NCBI GenBank assembly: GCA_030609665.1 | Contig: JAUWBW010000051.1 | Location: 1-10,235, forward strand | Direction of reading: 5' to 3' | Source: Methanosarcinaceae archaeon | Lineage (GTDB): Archaea > Halobacteriota > Methanosarcinia > Methanosarcinales > Methanosarcinaceae | Length of the DNA: 10,235 bases | Shown here: positions 1 to 5,522 of the stretch, piece after piece | Layout: every line of letters begins with the position of its first letter | How positions within the stretch are numbered: position 1 is the first letter of the stretch | Notes under the pieces: generated by a model | Told to the model about the DNA's origin: nothing | The model's database searches: none | Seen by the model: only the letters and a program-made list of their open reading frames with translations | Translations under genes and position numbers: made by a program

Positions 1-26
1 GGGCGGATGTCATAAACCGACATTGA

Positions 27-56
27 AATCCTGTGCATCATGTAGATCCTGTCTGA
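27..56. repeat. 9-nt periodic repeat (TCCTGTNNN family)
   Basis: Three consecutive 9-nt units of the form TCCTGT/TCATGT plus three variable bases are visible. The same motif appears as ATCCTGTNN units near 3717-3752 in the other intergenic island, so it is a dispersed family within this window. The surrounding stretch 1-206 holds no gene that I can support. It lies upstream of the toxin-antitoxin pair and would contain that pair's promoter; a weak TATA-like CTTATT sits near 165-170. Confidence 0.6.
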
Positions 57-206
57 AATTGTCAGAATATTCACGTGCATGTGGCGTGTTTGTATGTGAG
101 GGATCAAATGCGAGAATCAGAATGTGAATGGCATGAAACGACAAATGATTGCCAGTCAGAACATACTTATTCAAAGAGGTTACAAATAGTATAATGAGGT
201 AAAATA

Positions 207-461
207 ATGAAAGTTATAAATTATACTGCAAAAGTGTTGCCTGATGGACATATATCGCTACCTTATGAGATCAAAGAAGCGATGGGGCTTGCAGTTAATA
301 GTGTGGTAAAAATCACATTAGAAAAAGATGTGCGAAAAGAGGATGCACTGAAAGCATTTGGTGTTTGGTCCGAAAGAAGCGACATTAAAGATGGGGTTGA
401 ATATGTCGAAGACATAAGAAGCGGATGGAATAAAAGAACGAAGAGGATTGATAATGCATAG
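207..461 (+). CDS. vapB: AbrB/VapB-type antitoxin
   Basis: This is the likely antitoxin of a type II toxin-antitoxin pair: a DNA-binding protein that represses its own operon and neutralises the VapC partner. The 84-residue protein begins with a swapped-hairpin AbrB/SpoVT-like region (about residues 1-40): an N-terminal strand, PDGHISLPYEI, then the hydrophobic VVKITLE strand. The C-terminal part contains AFGVWSERSDIKDGVEYVED and ends in a basic tail, as in antitoxins whose tail binds the toxin. The ATG is preceded by GAGGT at 196-200, six bases upstream. It overlaps the toxin start by 8 nt, indicating translational coupling. The family assignment rests on motif recognition; cognate AbrB-type antitoxins of VapC toxins are generally called VapB. 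Confidence 0.8.
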   Translation: MKVINYTAKVLPDGHISLPYEIKEAMGLAVNSVVKITLEKDVRKEDALKAFGVWSERSDIKDGVEYVEDIRSGWNKRTKRIDNA

Positions 462-825
462 ACGTCGGTTCCTTGTTGACACGGACATAATTATCAACTA
501 TTTAAAGGGTGGGGCAAATGCCAAGGATTTCCTTATGAGGATTATTGATGGGGGTGCATCAGGGTTATTTTCGGTCATAACTGAAGCTGAATTGCTATCC
601 GGCTCAAGGAATGCTGATGATGAATCTGCAATATATTCAATATTGGATTGTATGGAAGCGATAGAGGTTGAAAGAAATATCGCAGTCACAGCCGGAAAAT
701 TGAGACAAAAATATTACTCTGCTTACAGAACTGAACTTCCTGATGCTATAATTGCGGCAACTGCTAATGAGAAGCATTTCAATATGTATGATGAAATCGA
801 AGCTGAATATATAAAAGAAATATGA
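454..825 (+). CDS. vapC: VapC family PIN-domain toxin, atypically short
   Basis: PIN-domain ribonuclease toxin, in this family a Mg2+-dependent endonuclease acting on tRNA or other RNA. I start it at ATG 454, because AGAGG at 442-446 is well spaced for it and too close for the upstream in-frame TTG at 448; this gives 123 residues. Visible PIN motifs are FLVDTDIIINYL (first catalytic Asp, D9), SVITEAELLSG (Glu at about 46) and ELPDAIIAATA (D97). The end is unusual: the D97 block runs straight into NEKHF. Relatives normally have some ten more residues between these motifs, including the strand before the T-x-N/D motif. The stretch reads as if ATA and TAN were fused by an in-frame loss. The toxin may therefore be weakened or inactive, although the frame is intact and the antitoxin gene is complete. 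Confidence 0.82.
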   Translation: MHRRRFLVDTDIIINYLKGGANAKDFLMRIIDGGASGLFSVITEAELLSGSRNADDESAIYSILDCMEAIEVERNIAVTAGKLRQKYYSAYRTELPDAIIAATANEKHFNMYDEIEAEYIKEI

Positions 826-1195
826 TACAAGGGCAGAGGTTTGTGTTTTTGATCGTGTAAATTGTATTTTGGATCGAACTTCTTTGCTATTTTCGTTGTT
901 TTCGCAGGTTTTGGTGGAATGCACCACGCTTTGTACGACGATATTGTTATCACATTCAATTCTGCAACACCTCGTCAACCTCTGTCATGATGGTCTGCGT
1001 TTTTCAATTCAGTTTAAGACACGGATTCAAACCGATTAACATGGATTTGAATTTGTGAAGGTGTTTTCAATGTTTTACCTGCCGTCTATGTGTTTCACTC
1101 GGGTTGCAGGCAGCGTTATCCACTTGAAACGCGCGCCAGCTGGTGAAGCTACAGGGCAGTGATACCCCAGTTTTTTTGTCAAAACAAAAGATAGT
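826..1195. other. Gene-free intergenic stretch with repeat remnants
   Basis: No open frame here looks like a gene on either strand. The stretch holds a degenerate repeat at about 1018-1056, an 8-bp palindrome CCAGCTGG at 1136-1143, and a T7 tract at 1171-1177 followed by a small TTTTGT/ACAAAA inverted repeat (1174-1189). The T-tract could end transcription of the toxin-antitoxin operon, but it is about 350 nt away from it. The composition suggests decayed repeat material rather than a lost gene. Confidence 0.6.
1018..1056. repeat. Degenerate CGGATT-type repeat with small inverted repeat
   Basis: Successive units ACACGGATTCAA, ACCGATTAAC and ATGGATTTGA show an approximate 12-nt periodicity. 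ATTCAAA at 1025-1031 is inverted as TTTGAAT at 1046-1052. It resembles short-period dispersed intergenic repeats seen in many anaerobic prokaryote genomes, but this copy is diverged. Confidence 0.4.
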
Positions 1196-1203
1196 CTTAT
1201 ATC
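1196..1203 (+). promoter_or_regulatory. TATA box for the acylphosphatase-like gene
   Basis: CTTATATC is centred about 25 nt before the ATG at 1225. That is the usual TATA-to-start distance in archaea, so transcription would begin at or within a few bases of the start codon. No well-placed ribosome binding site is present (AAAGGT at 1207-1212 is 12 nt away), so the mRNA is probably leaderless or nearly so. Confidence 0.5.
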
Positions 1204-1224
1204 GACAAAGGTCAATTATAATCC

Positions 1225-1809
1225 ATGAAACTAAAATTCATTTTCAAGGGCAAGAAAGTCCATGATGTTGGTTATCGTGTACTCTTACTTAACAAGGCAA
1301 TGTCTTTGGGAGTAGATAATTTCAATACTTTTAATACTTCAATAGATGGGATTCAAACAGTCATTGCCATCATAGAAGCTGATGCCGAATCAATTGAGGA
1401 GTTCAAAGTATTCGTAAATACCACAATGCCGGAAGATGCGGAACTGGATGAGATCAGTTTTGATGAATATAAGAATGCCATTCCGCCAATTGAAAGATGT
1501 ATGCAGGCATTTCAGATGGAGCATTGGGGCAAAGGCATACCCATTCTTGTGAAAATGCTTGAAACACAAGAAAAGATGCTGGGCAATCAAAATCAAATGT
1601 TGGGTAAGCAAGATCAAATGTTAGGTAAACAAGATCAAATGTTGGGTAAACAAGATCAAACCATTACCACGATCAAGGAAGAAGGGGATAAAATAAGGGG
1701 TGCTATATCAGATCATATGTCACAGGATGTGGCAGAACTGAGGGATGAAATAAGTCATATAAAGACTACAATGGCTAAAATTGCGAGTAAAGTAGGGATT
1801 GCAGTTTAG
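1225..1809 (+). CDS. Acylphosphatase-like protein with C-terminal heptad-repeat extension
   Basis: Residues 1 to about 90 resemble the acylphosphatase fold (hydrolysis of acyl phosphates): KKVHDVGYRVL matches the phosphate-loop consensus V-Q-G-V-G-F-R, with R18 in the catalytic Arg position. NTSIDG around N37-G42 sits where the catalytic Asn motif is expected. In the loop, the first Gly is replaced by Asp (D14), which would put a negative charge in the phosphate cradle, so enzymatic activity is doubtful. The protein has 194 residues against 90-100 for ordinary acylphosphatases. The extra part holds five heptads, MLETQEK, MLGNQNQ and three of MLGKQDQ (residues 111-145), then a charged helical segment (about 146-188) that could form a coiled coil. 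No signal peptide or membrane segment is seen. It stands alone with its own promoter. Function is unknown; the domain call is moderately secure. Confidence 0.7.
   Translation: MKLKFIFKGKKVHDVGYRVLLLNKAMSLGVDNFNTFNTSIDGIQTVIAIIEADAESIEEFKVFVNTTMPEDAELDEISFDEYKNAIPPIERCMQAFQMEHWGKGIPILVKMLETQEKMLGNQNQMLGKQDQMLGKQDQMLGKQDQTITTIKEEGDKIRGAISDHMSQDVAELRDEISHIKTTMAKIASKVGIAV
1555..1659 (+). repeat. In-frame 21-bp tandem repeat encoding the heptad MLGKQDQ
   Basis: Five 21-nt units lie in frame. Units 1597-1617, 1618-1638 and 1639-1659 differ from each other by only one or two bases, while 1555-1575 and 1576-1596 are more diverged. The high DNA identity, including at silent positions, points to recent tandem duplication or slippage rather than old protein-level selection. 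Copy number may vary between strains. Confidence 0.9.
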
Positions 1810-1930
1810 GGTTAGTACGTAGTTAGCGCTCTTTGCGTTTGACCTTTTTGCGATCATGATCCAACGCACATTTTTAGATTTAGCCGCAGACAGATGTGGA
1901 TATTGGCATGCATCACTCATCAACACAACA

Positions 1931-1983
1931 TTTATCTAAACATGAGTACTTAATCATTTTATCATATTTGTTATCAGGGTGAT
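1931..1983 (+). promoter_or_regulatory. Probable promoter and ribosome binding site of the ferredoxin-reductase operon
   Basis: A TATA-like TTTATCTA at 1931-1938 would place the transcript start near 1960. The ribosome binding site GGTGAT at 1978-1983 then lies inside the leader, five bases before TTG 1989. A second AT-rich candidate (TTTTATCATA, 1957-1966) is too close to leave room for that site. The assignment is by spacing only. Confidence 0.4.
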
Positions 1984-1988
1984 TATTG

Positions 1989-2162
1989 TTGACTATTGAC
2001 GTAAATCGTTACAAGTGCGGATATTGCGGCGCATGTGTTGGAGTTTGTCCAACTGGCGCGCTCGAACTCATTGAGACCTGGATCGAAGCAGATGAAACAT
2101 GCATAAGTTGCGGTATCTGTGCCAAAGTGTGTCCTGTTGGCGCTATTGAGGTGAAGAAATGA
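1989..2162 (+). CDS. Small 2[4Fe-4S] ferredoxin
   Basis: The 57-residue protein is a bacterial-type dicluster ferredoxin. Two cluster-binding motifs of pattern CxxCxxCxxxCP are complete: C10, C13, C16, C20-P21 and C38, C41, C44, C48-P49, related by the usual internal pseudo-symmetry. It is cytoplasmic and carries low-potential electrons. I chose TTG 1989 because GGTGAT at 1978-1983 is five bases upstream; TTG 1986 is the only other start and is too close, and a stop codon lies at 1980. Its TGA overlaps the reductase ATG (ATGA at 2159-2162), so the two are translationally coupled. In Methanosarcina acetivorans a ferredoxin encoded next to geranylgeranyl reductase is known to be needed for full lipid saturation; the same partnership is inferred here. 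The small size and TTG start make this gene easy to miss. Confidence 0.9.
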   Translation: MTIDVNRYKCGYCGACVGVCPTGALELIETWIEADETCISCGICAKVCPVGAIEVKK

Positions 2163-3385
2163 AAGACCAATATGACGTAGTCATTGTTGGGGCTGGTCCC
2201 GCCGGTTCTATCGCAGCAAAAAATGCTGCCCAAAAAGGTCTTGATGTATTACTTATTGAAAAACGCCAGGAAATTGGAGACCCTGTACGATGTGCCGAGG
2301 GTGTTGGAAAACTTCATCTGAGGCAGCATATTGAACCTGATCCACGCTGGATATGTGCTGACGTCAAAGGTTCCCGCATATTCTCACCTGATGGGACAAG
2401 AGTCGAGATGGCAGAAGAGGTTTCCGGCGGGGAAGTCGGATATGTGCTTGAACGTAAACTGTTTGACAGGGCACTTGCCAACGAAGCAGCTTCAGCCGGT
2501 GCGGATATAATGGTCAAGACCCGCGCGACCGGACTTATTATTGAAGATGATTTCGTTTGTGGTGTAGAGGTTATGCATCTTGGTGAGGAATACACCATTC
2601 GATCTAAGATCGTGATCGGTGCCGATGGTGTAGAGTCGAAAGTTGGTAGATGGGCAGGCATTGACACATCCCTGAAACCTTCGGATATAGAGACATGTGC
2701 TCAATTTTTGATCGCAGGTATTGAGGTCGATCAGGATTATTGCGAGTTCTATCTTGGAAATGAGGTCGCACCTGCGGGTTATATATGGATATTTCCAAAA
2801 GGCAAAAATCAGGCGAACGTGGGCATCGGCATACTGGGAAGTAAGTCCGGTGAAAAAAGAGCAGAGGCACTACTCACTGATTTTGTTAATAAACACATGC
2901 CGGATGGGAAGATCATTGAAATGGTTGTTGGGGGCGTACCTGTTAGCGGTACAATTGAGCGTACAATTGCAAACGGGCTCATGCTTGTAGGTGATGCTGC
3001 AAGACAGTCCGATCCGATTACGGGCGGCGGTATCATCAATGCAATGGATGCCGCAAAAATAGCAGCAGACGTTGCTGCCAAGGCTATTGAGGCAGGAGAT
3101 ATTTCAACGAACATGCTGCAGGAATACGAAAAAACGTGGCGTAAAACAATTGGACATGAGATTGATAATGGTCTCATAGTCAAAGAGGCATTTGTCAAAT
3201 TCTCAGATGAAGATTTGAACTCACTCGCATATTCCCTAAAGGATGTGAATTTCACCAGTATGAGCCTTTTAGATCTTTTGTATGCGCTTTTCAAAGCGAA
3301 CAAAAAACTATTGTGGGATCTGAGAGTATTGTTCAAGGATATTTTGGTGAACGATCTCGACTTTAAGCGTGATTTTAATGATTAA
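2159..3385 (+). CDS. Geranylgeranyl reductase (digeranylgeranylglycerophospholipid reductase)
   Basis: FAD-dependent enzyme that reduces the double bonds of the geranylgeranyl chains of archaeal ether lipids, giving saturated phytanyl membranes. The 408 residues have the family length. An N-terminal FAD-binding Rossmann motif GAGPAG (11-16) follows strand YDVVIV, and EKR at 34-36 closes strand 2. DPVRCAEGVG (41-50) contains C45 in the position of the conserved active-site cysteine. GADGVESKVGRW (154-164), the family signature YIWIFP (208-213) followed by NVGIGI, and the second FAD motif VGDAARQSDPITGGG (277-291) are all intact. The C-terminus (about 350-408) is helical and basic. The ATG has GAGGTGA four bases upstream, inside the ferredoxin gene. 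The upstream ferredoxin is the likely reductant. Paralogues of this family are common in methanogens, so exact substrate preference is inferred. Confidence 0.92.
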   Translation: MKDQYDVVIVGAGPAGSIAAKNAAQKGLDVLLIEKRQEIGDPVRCAEGVGKLHLRQHIEPDPRWICADVKGSRIFSPDGTRVEMAEEVSGGEVGYVLERKLFDRALANEAASAGADIMVKTRATGLIIEDDFVCGVEVMHLGEEYTIRSKIVIGADGVESKVGRWAGIDTSLKPSDIETCAQFLIAGIEVDQDYCEFYLGNEVAPAGYIWIFPKGKNQANVGIGILGSKSGEKRAEALLTDFVNKHMPDGKIIEMVVGGVPVSGTIERTIANGLMLVGDAARQSDPITGGGIINAMDAAKIAADVAAKAIEAGDISTNMLQEYEKTWRKTIGHEIDNGLIVKEAFVKFSDEDLNSLAYSLKDVNFTSMSLLDLLYALFKANKKLLWDLRVLFKDILVNDLDFKRDFND

Positions 3386-3430
3386 GGTTCTCTAAAATCG
3401 TTTTGACAGTGCGACAAATTTTGTGAAAAA

Positions 3431-3538
3431 TAACCGCAGAGAGTTGTAGATCGACATGCAATCCGCCCCTGTATCCACCGTAGTTAATCAAAACCAACGC
3501 GGAGCGTATCTGCATCCATCTGCGTGCATCTGCGGTTA
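3431..3538. repeat. 10-nt periodic repeat bounded by a perfect 10-bp inverted repeat
   Basis: TAACCGCAGA at 3431-3440 is exactly inverted as TCTGCGGTTA at 3529-3538. The right side holds three consecutive 10-nt units, ATCTGCATCC, ATCTGCGTGC and ATCTGCGGTT (3508-3537). It is the first of several related elements in the gene-free stretch 3386-4074. No reading frame is supported. Confidence 0.75.
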
Positions 3539-3590
3539 ATTCGCATGCAGGCGGCACTTCCCAAAATCCATCCACAGAAACACACACGCC

Positions 3591-3639
3591 AAAACCACTC
3601 AAAAACTCGCCGAGCACGCAGTGAGTTGTGGTTTTTTTT
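3591..3639 (+). terminator. Hairpin with T8 tract downstream of geranylgeranyl reductase
   Basis: AAAACCAC (3591-3598) pairs with GTGGTTTT (3628-3635), extended by AACTC/GAGTT (3604-3608 with 3623-3627) past a 5-nt bulge. It is followed by T8 at 3632-3639. Archaeal RNA polymerase stops at U-runs, so this could be the operon's 3' end, though it lies about 200 nt past the stop codon. The stem sequence also resembles dispersed repeat material, so termination may be incidental. Confidence 0.4.
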
Positions 3640-3674
3640 CAGGGTCTCCCCCAATATCGAGTGAGTAAGTATTA

Positions 3675-3752
3675 GACAGGATGAACATAATTTACAAGAT
3701 GGGGCGAGCCATTTGCATCCTGTCAATCCTGTTCATCCTGTCCATTATGTCT
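3675..3752. repeat. Palindromic element of 9-nt ATCCTGTNN units
   Basis: Four 9-nt units (ATCCTGTCA, ATCCTGTTC, ATCCTGTCC, ATTATGTCT) run from 3717 to 3752. The reverse-complement arm 3675-3701 matches 3716-3742 at 23 of 27 positions (the outer 13 perfectly), leaving a 14-nt loop. It would fold into a long hairpin in RNA of either strand. A related, non-palindromic copy is at 27-56. The short open frame across it is only a translation of the repeat. Confidence 0.8.
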
Positions 3753-3823
3753 GCGCCCCATGCCGATTCTAGAACACGCCGACTGGCAGGCGAATCCTTA
3801 AATAAACTTCCTCACAAGTTTGA

Positions 3824-3887
3824 ATCTGCGTGCATTTGCGTCTATCTGCGTCTGAAAAAAGAAGATTAAACGCAGATGCACGCAAAT
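3824..3887. repeat. Inverted pair of 10-nt TCTGCGT-type repeats
   Basis: The 17-nt arm 3824-3840 and its inverted copy 3871-3887 agree at 15 of 17 positions. Three 10-nt units, ATCTGCGTGC, ATTTGCGTCT and ATCTGCGTCT, run from 3824 to 3853. It belongs to the same family as 3431-3538 and carries an A-rich loop. Confidence 0.75.
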
Positions 3888-3893
3888 ACACTC

Positions 3894-3938
3894 ACCTGCT
3901 ACCGCAGTTGAGTGCCTGCCACCCGATGGGTAGCAGGT
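3894..3938. repeat. Perfect 10-bp inverted repeat
   Basis: ACCTGCTACC (3894-3903) is exactly inverted as GGTAGCAGGT (3929-3938), with a 25-nt spacer whose right end holds the small palindrome ACCCGATGGGT (3921-3931). It is inserted between remnants of the CGCAGAT repeat (3871-3876 and 3941-3947), as if a separate small element had landed in the older repeat. Confidence 0.6.
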
Positions 3939-3985
3939 AACGCAGATACGCTACGCGTCGGACTGTTATACTTCATGGATGCTTT

Positions 3986-4010
3986 AGGCGGTATTTAGTA
4001 AAAACCGCCT
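3986..4010 (-). other. Hairpin beyond the 3' end of trkH
   Basis: AGGCGGT (3986-3992) pairs with ACCGCCT (4004-4010). After an A-A mismatch the stem continues with TTT/AAA around a 3-nt loop. It lies 64 nt past the trkH stop on the minus strand. No U-run follows it in that direction, so it looks more like a 3' stabilising structure than an intrinsic terminator. A weaker CTAAAAT/ATTTTAG inverted repeat (4022-4028, 4044-4050) lies between it and the gene. Confidence 0.45.
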
Positions 4011-4074
4011 TCAACCTGTTGCTAAAATTCAGTCTGACCTCACATTTTAGAATTTATACTTCATTCCAATCCCA

Positions 4075-5508
4075 TCATCTTTTCCAGAATTCTGGAGTAA
4101 GCATCACAATCACTGTAAATACTTCAAGCCGTCCAATCCACATATTTGTAATAAGCACCAATTTTCCAATTGGATGTACGATGTCATAATTCGCCATTGG
4201 ACCTACCAGATTAAAGCCAGGACCAATGTTCCCGAGTGTTGCAATGGACGCGGTCAATGAACTTATCATATCCATTCCAAGTATCGACAATATTCCCGAA
4301 CTGAACATGAATATGATAAAATAGATCACTACAAAAGCAATAATCGATTTCATTACATCGTCTGACACGGTTCTACCATTGAACTTGATCGGCTTGATCG
4401 CTTTTCGGTGAATTAATTTAAACAATTCACGACGTCCGTATTTTAACAATAACAACACTCTTACAACCTTGATACCACCGGCAGTTGAACCTGCCGAGCC
4501 GCCAATGAACATAACAGTGAACAGTAGCATCCGTGCAGAATCAGACCACTGGTTAAAATCAACAGTTGCAAAACCTGTTGTAGTGAGAATAGAGATTACC
4601 TGGAAAAGTGCATACCTCAACGAATCAAACACCATATAATCCATATCACGCCACAATAGTATGGCAAGTATACCGGTTGCAAAGAACACAATTAAAGCAT
4701 AGAATCTAAATTCATTATCATTAACTAAACTTTTTTTGTTGACATACAGTGTCTTATAATGAAGTGCAAAGTTCGCACCTGCAATGAACATAAACAGTAT
4801 TATAATTCCCTCGATAAGGGGGCTGTTAAATGTTTTGATACTATCTGCGTATGGTGAGAAACCTCCGCAAGCCATTGTTGTGAATGTATGGAGAAACGCA
4901 TCATAGACCGACATTTTTGCAAGTATCAACAATACAACTTGAATGAGAGACATGACCACATAGACCATCCAGAGGATCTTTGCAGTCTCCCTGATCCTTG
5001 GTTTAAGTTTATCTTCAGTAGGACCGGGAGCTTCAGCACGAAACAGCTGACGTCCGGCAACACCAAGTTTTGGAAGAATGGCAATGAACAACATGATGAT
5101 TCCCATACCACCAAGCCATTGGGTCATACTGCGCCAAAAGAGTATACTCCGTGAATGGCTTTCTATATCTACAAAAACAGTTGCACCGGTGGTCGTGAAA
5201 CCTGACATGGATTCAAAAAGGGCATTTAGTGGGCTAATCCCGTCAAACACAAAAGGAATGGCACCAAAAGCGGCTGCTGCAAGCCATCCAAGAGACACGA
5301 TCGCAAATCCATCTCTTGTTTTCCATTCTTCATTTGACTTATATCTAAGTGAAAGAACAATTCCTGTAAAACCTGTCAATACAACTGCAACAATAAATGG
5401 ATACAGTGATTCGTCATAATAATATGCAACCAATAGTGGAACAACCATTAGCAATCCGAGAAAACGGAGCAACCCACCAAGAACATTAAAGACTATCTTA
5501 TAATTCAT
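4075..5508 (-). CDS. trkH: TrkH potassium uptake membrane subunit
   Basis: Polytopic membrane protein of the Trk/Ktr superfamily that carries K+ into the cell under control of a TrkA ring. The four pore-loop motifs are visible, numbered from ATG 5508: TTTGAT (105-110), TMACGGF (211-217), TTTGFAT (309-315) and TLGNIGPGF (424-432), each with its filter glycine. The middle-helix gate segment GGSAGSTAGGIKVVR is at 336-350. The C-terminus RLEVFTVIVMLTPEFWK is typical of the family. Hydrophobic segments occur throughout, in line with the 2TM-pore repeat architecture; 477 residues is normal. I prefer ATG 5508, because AGTGAT just upstream works as a ribosome binding site; an in-frame GTG at 5517 would add three residues. 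It starts 14 nt after the trkA stop, so the two genes form an operon. Confidence 0.95.
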   Translation of the reverse strand: MNYKIVFNVLGGLLRFLGLLMVVPLLVAYYYDESLYPFIVAVVLTGFTGIVLSLRYKSNEEWKTRDGFAIVSLGWLAAAAFGAIPFVFDGISPLNALFESMSGFTTTGATVFVDIESHSRSILFWRSMTQWLGGMGIIMLFIAILPKLGVAGRQLFRAEAPGPTEDKLKPRIRETAKILWMVYVVMSLIQVVLLILAKMSVYDAFLHTFTTMACGGFSPYADSIKTFNSPLIEGIIILFMFIAGANFALHYKTLYVNKKSLVNDNEFRFYALIVFFATGILAILLWRDMDYMVFDSLRYALFQVISILTTTGFATVDFNQWSDSARMLLFTVMFIGGSAGSTAGGIKVVRVLLLLKYGRRELFKLIHRKAIKPIKFNGRTVSDDVMKSIIAFVVIYFIIFMFSSGILSILGMDMISSLTASIATLGNIGPGFNLVGPMANYDIVHPIGKLVLITNMWIGRLEVFTVIVMLTPEFWKR

Positions 5509-5522
5509 TAAAATCACTGGAT

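Noticed and set aside
2..127. Open frame entering from the left edge, 41 residues with six cysteines in C-x2-C-x2-C spacing, suggestive of the end of a zinc- or cluster-binding protein
   Set aside because: The cysteine pattern comes from the 9-nt TCCTGT repeat read in one frame (SCA-SCR-SCL); the remainder has no recognisable family, and an open frame of this length is expected by chance.
637..978. Minus-strand open frames of 78-113 residues opposite and beyond vapC
   Set aside because: They overlap the real toxin gene, lack start signals, and their composition is not protein-like.
826..1195. Possible decayed gene or RNA gene between vapC and the acylphosphatase-like gene
   Set aside because: No frame keeps protein-like sequence and no tRNA or snoRNA box pattern could be assembled; only repeat remnants and short palindromes are visible.
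3681..3869. 62-residue open frame with a hydrophobic start resembling a signal peptide
   Set aside because: Its sequence is a translation of the ATCCTGTNN and TCTGCGT repeats; there is no ribosome binding site or family match.
3824..3887. Possible CRISPR array from regularly repeated TCTGCG units
   Set aside because: The units are 10 nt with no unique spacers of 30-40 nt and no cas genes nearby.
5509..5517. GTG at 5517 as the trkH start
   Set aside because: No ribosome binding site precedes it, while AGTGAT containing this GTG is well spaced for ATG 5508.
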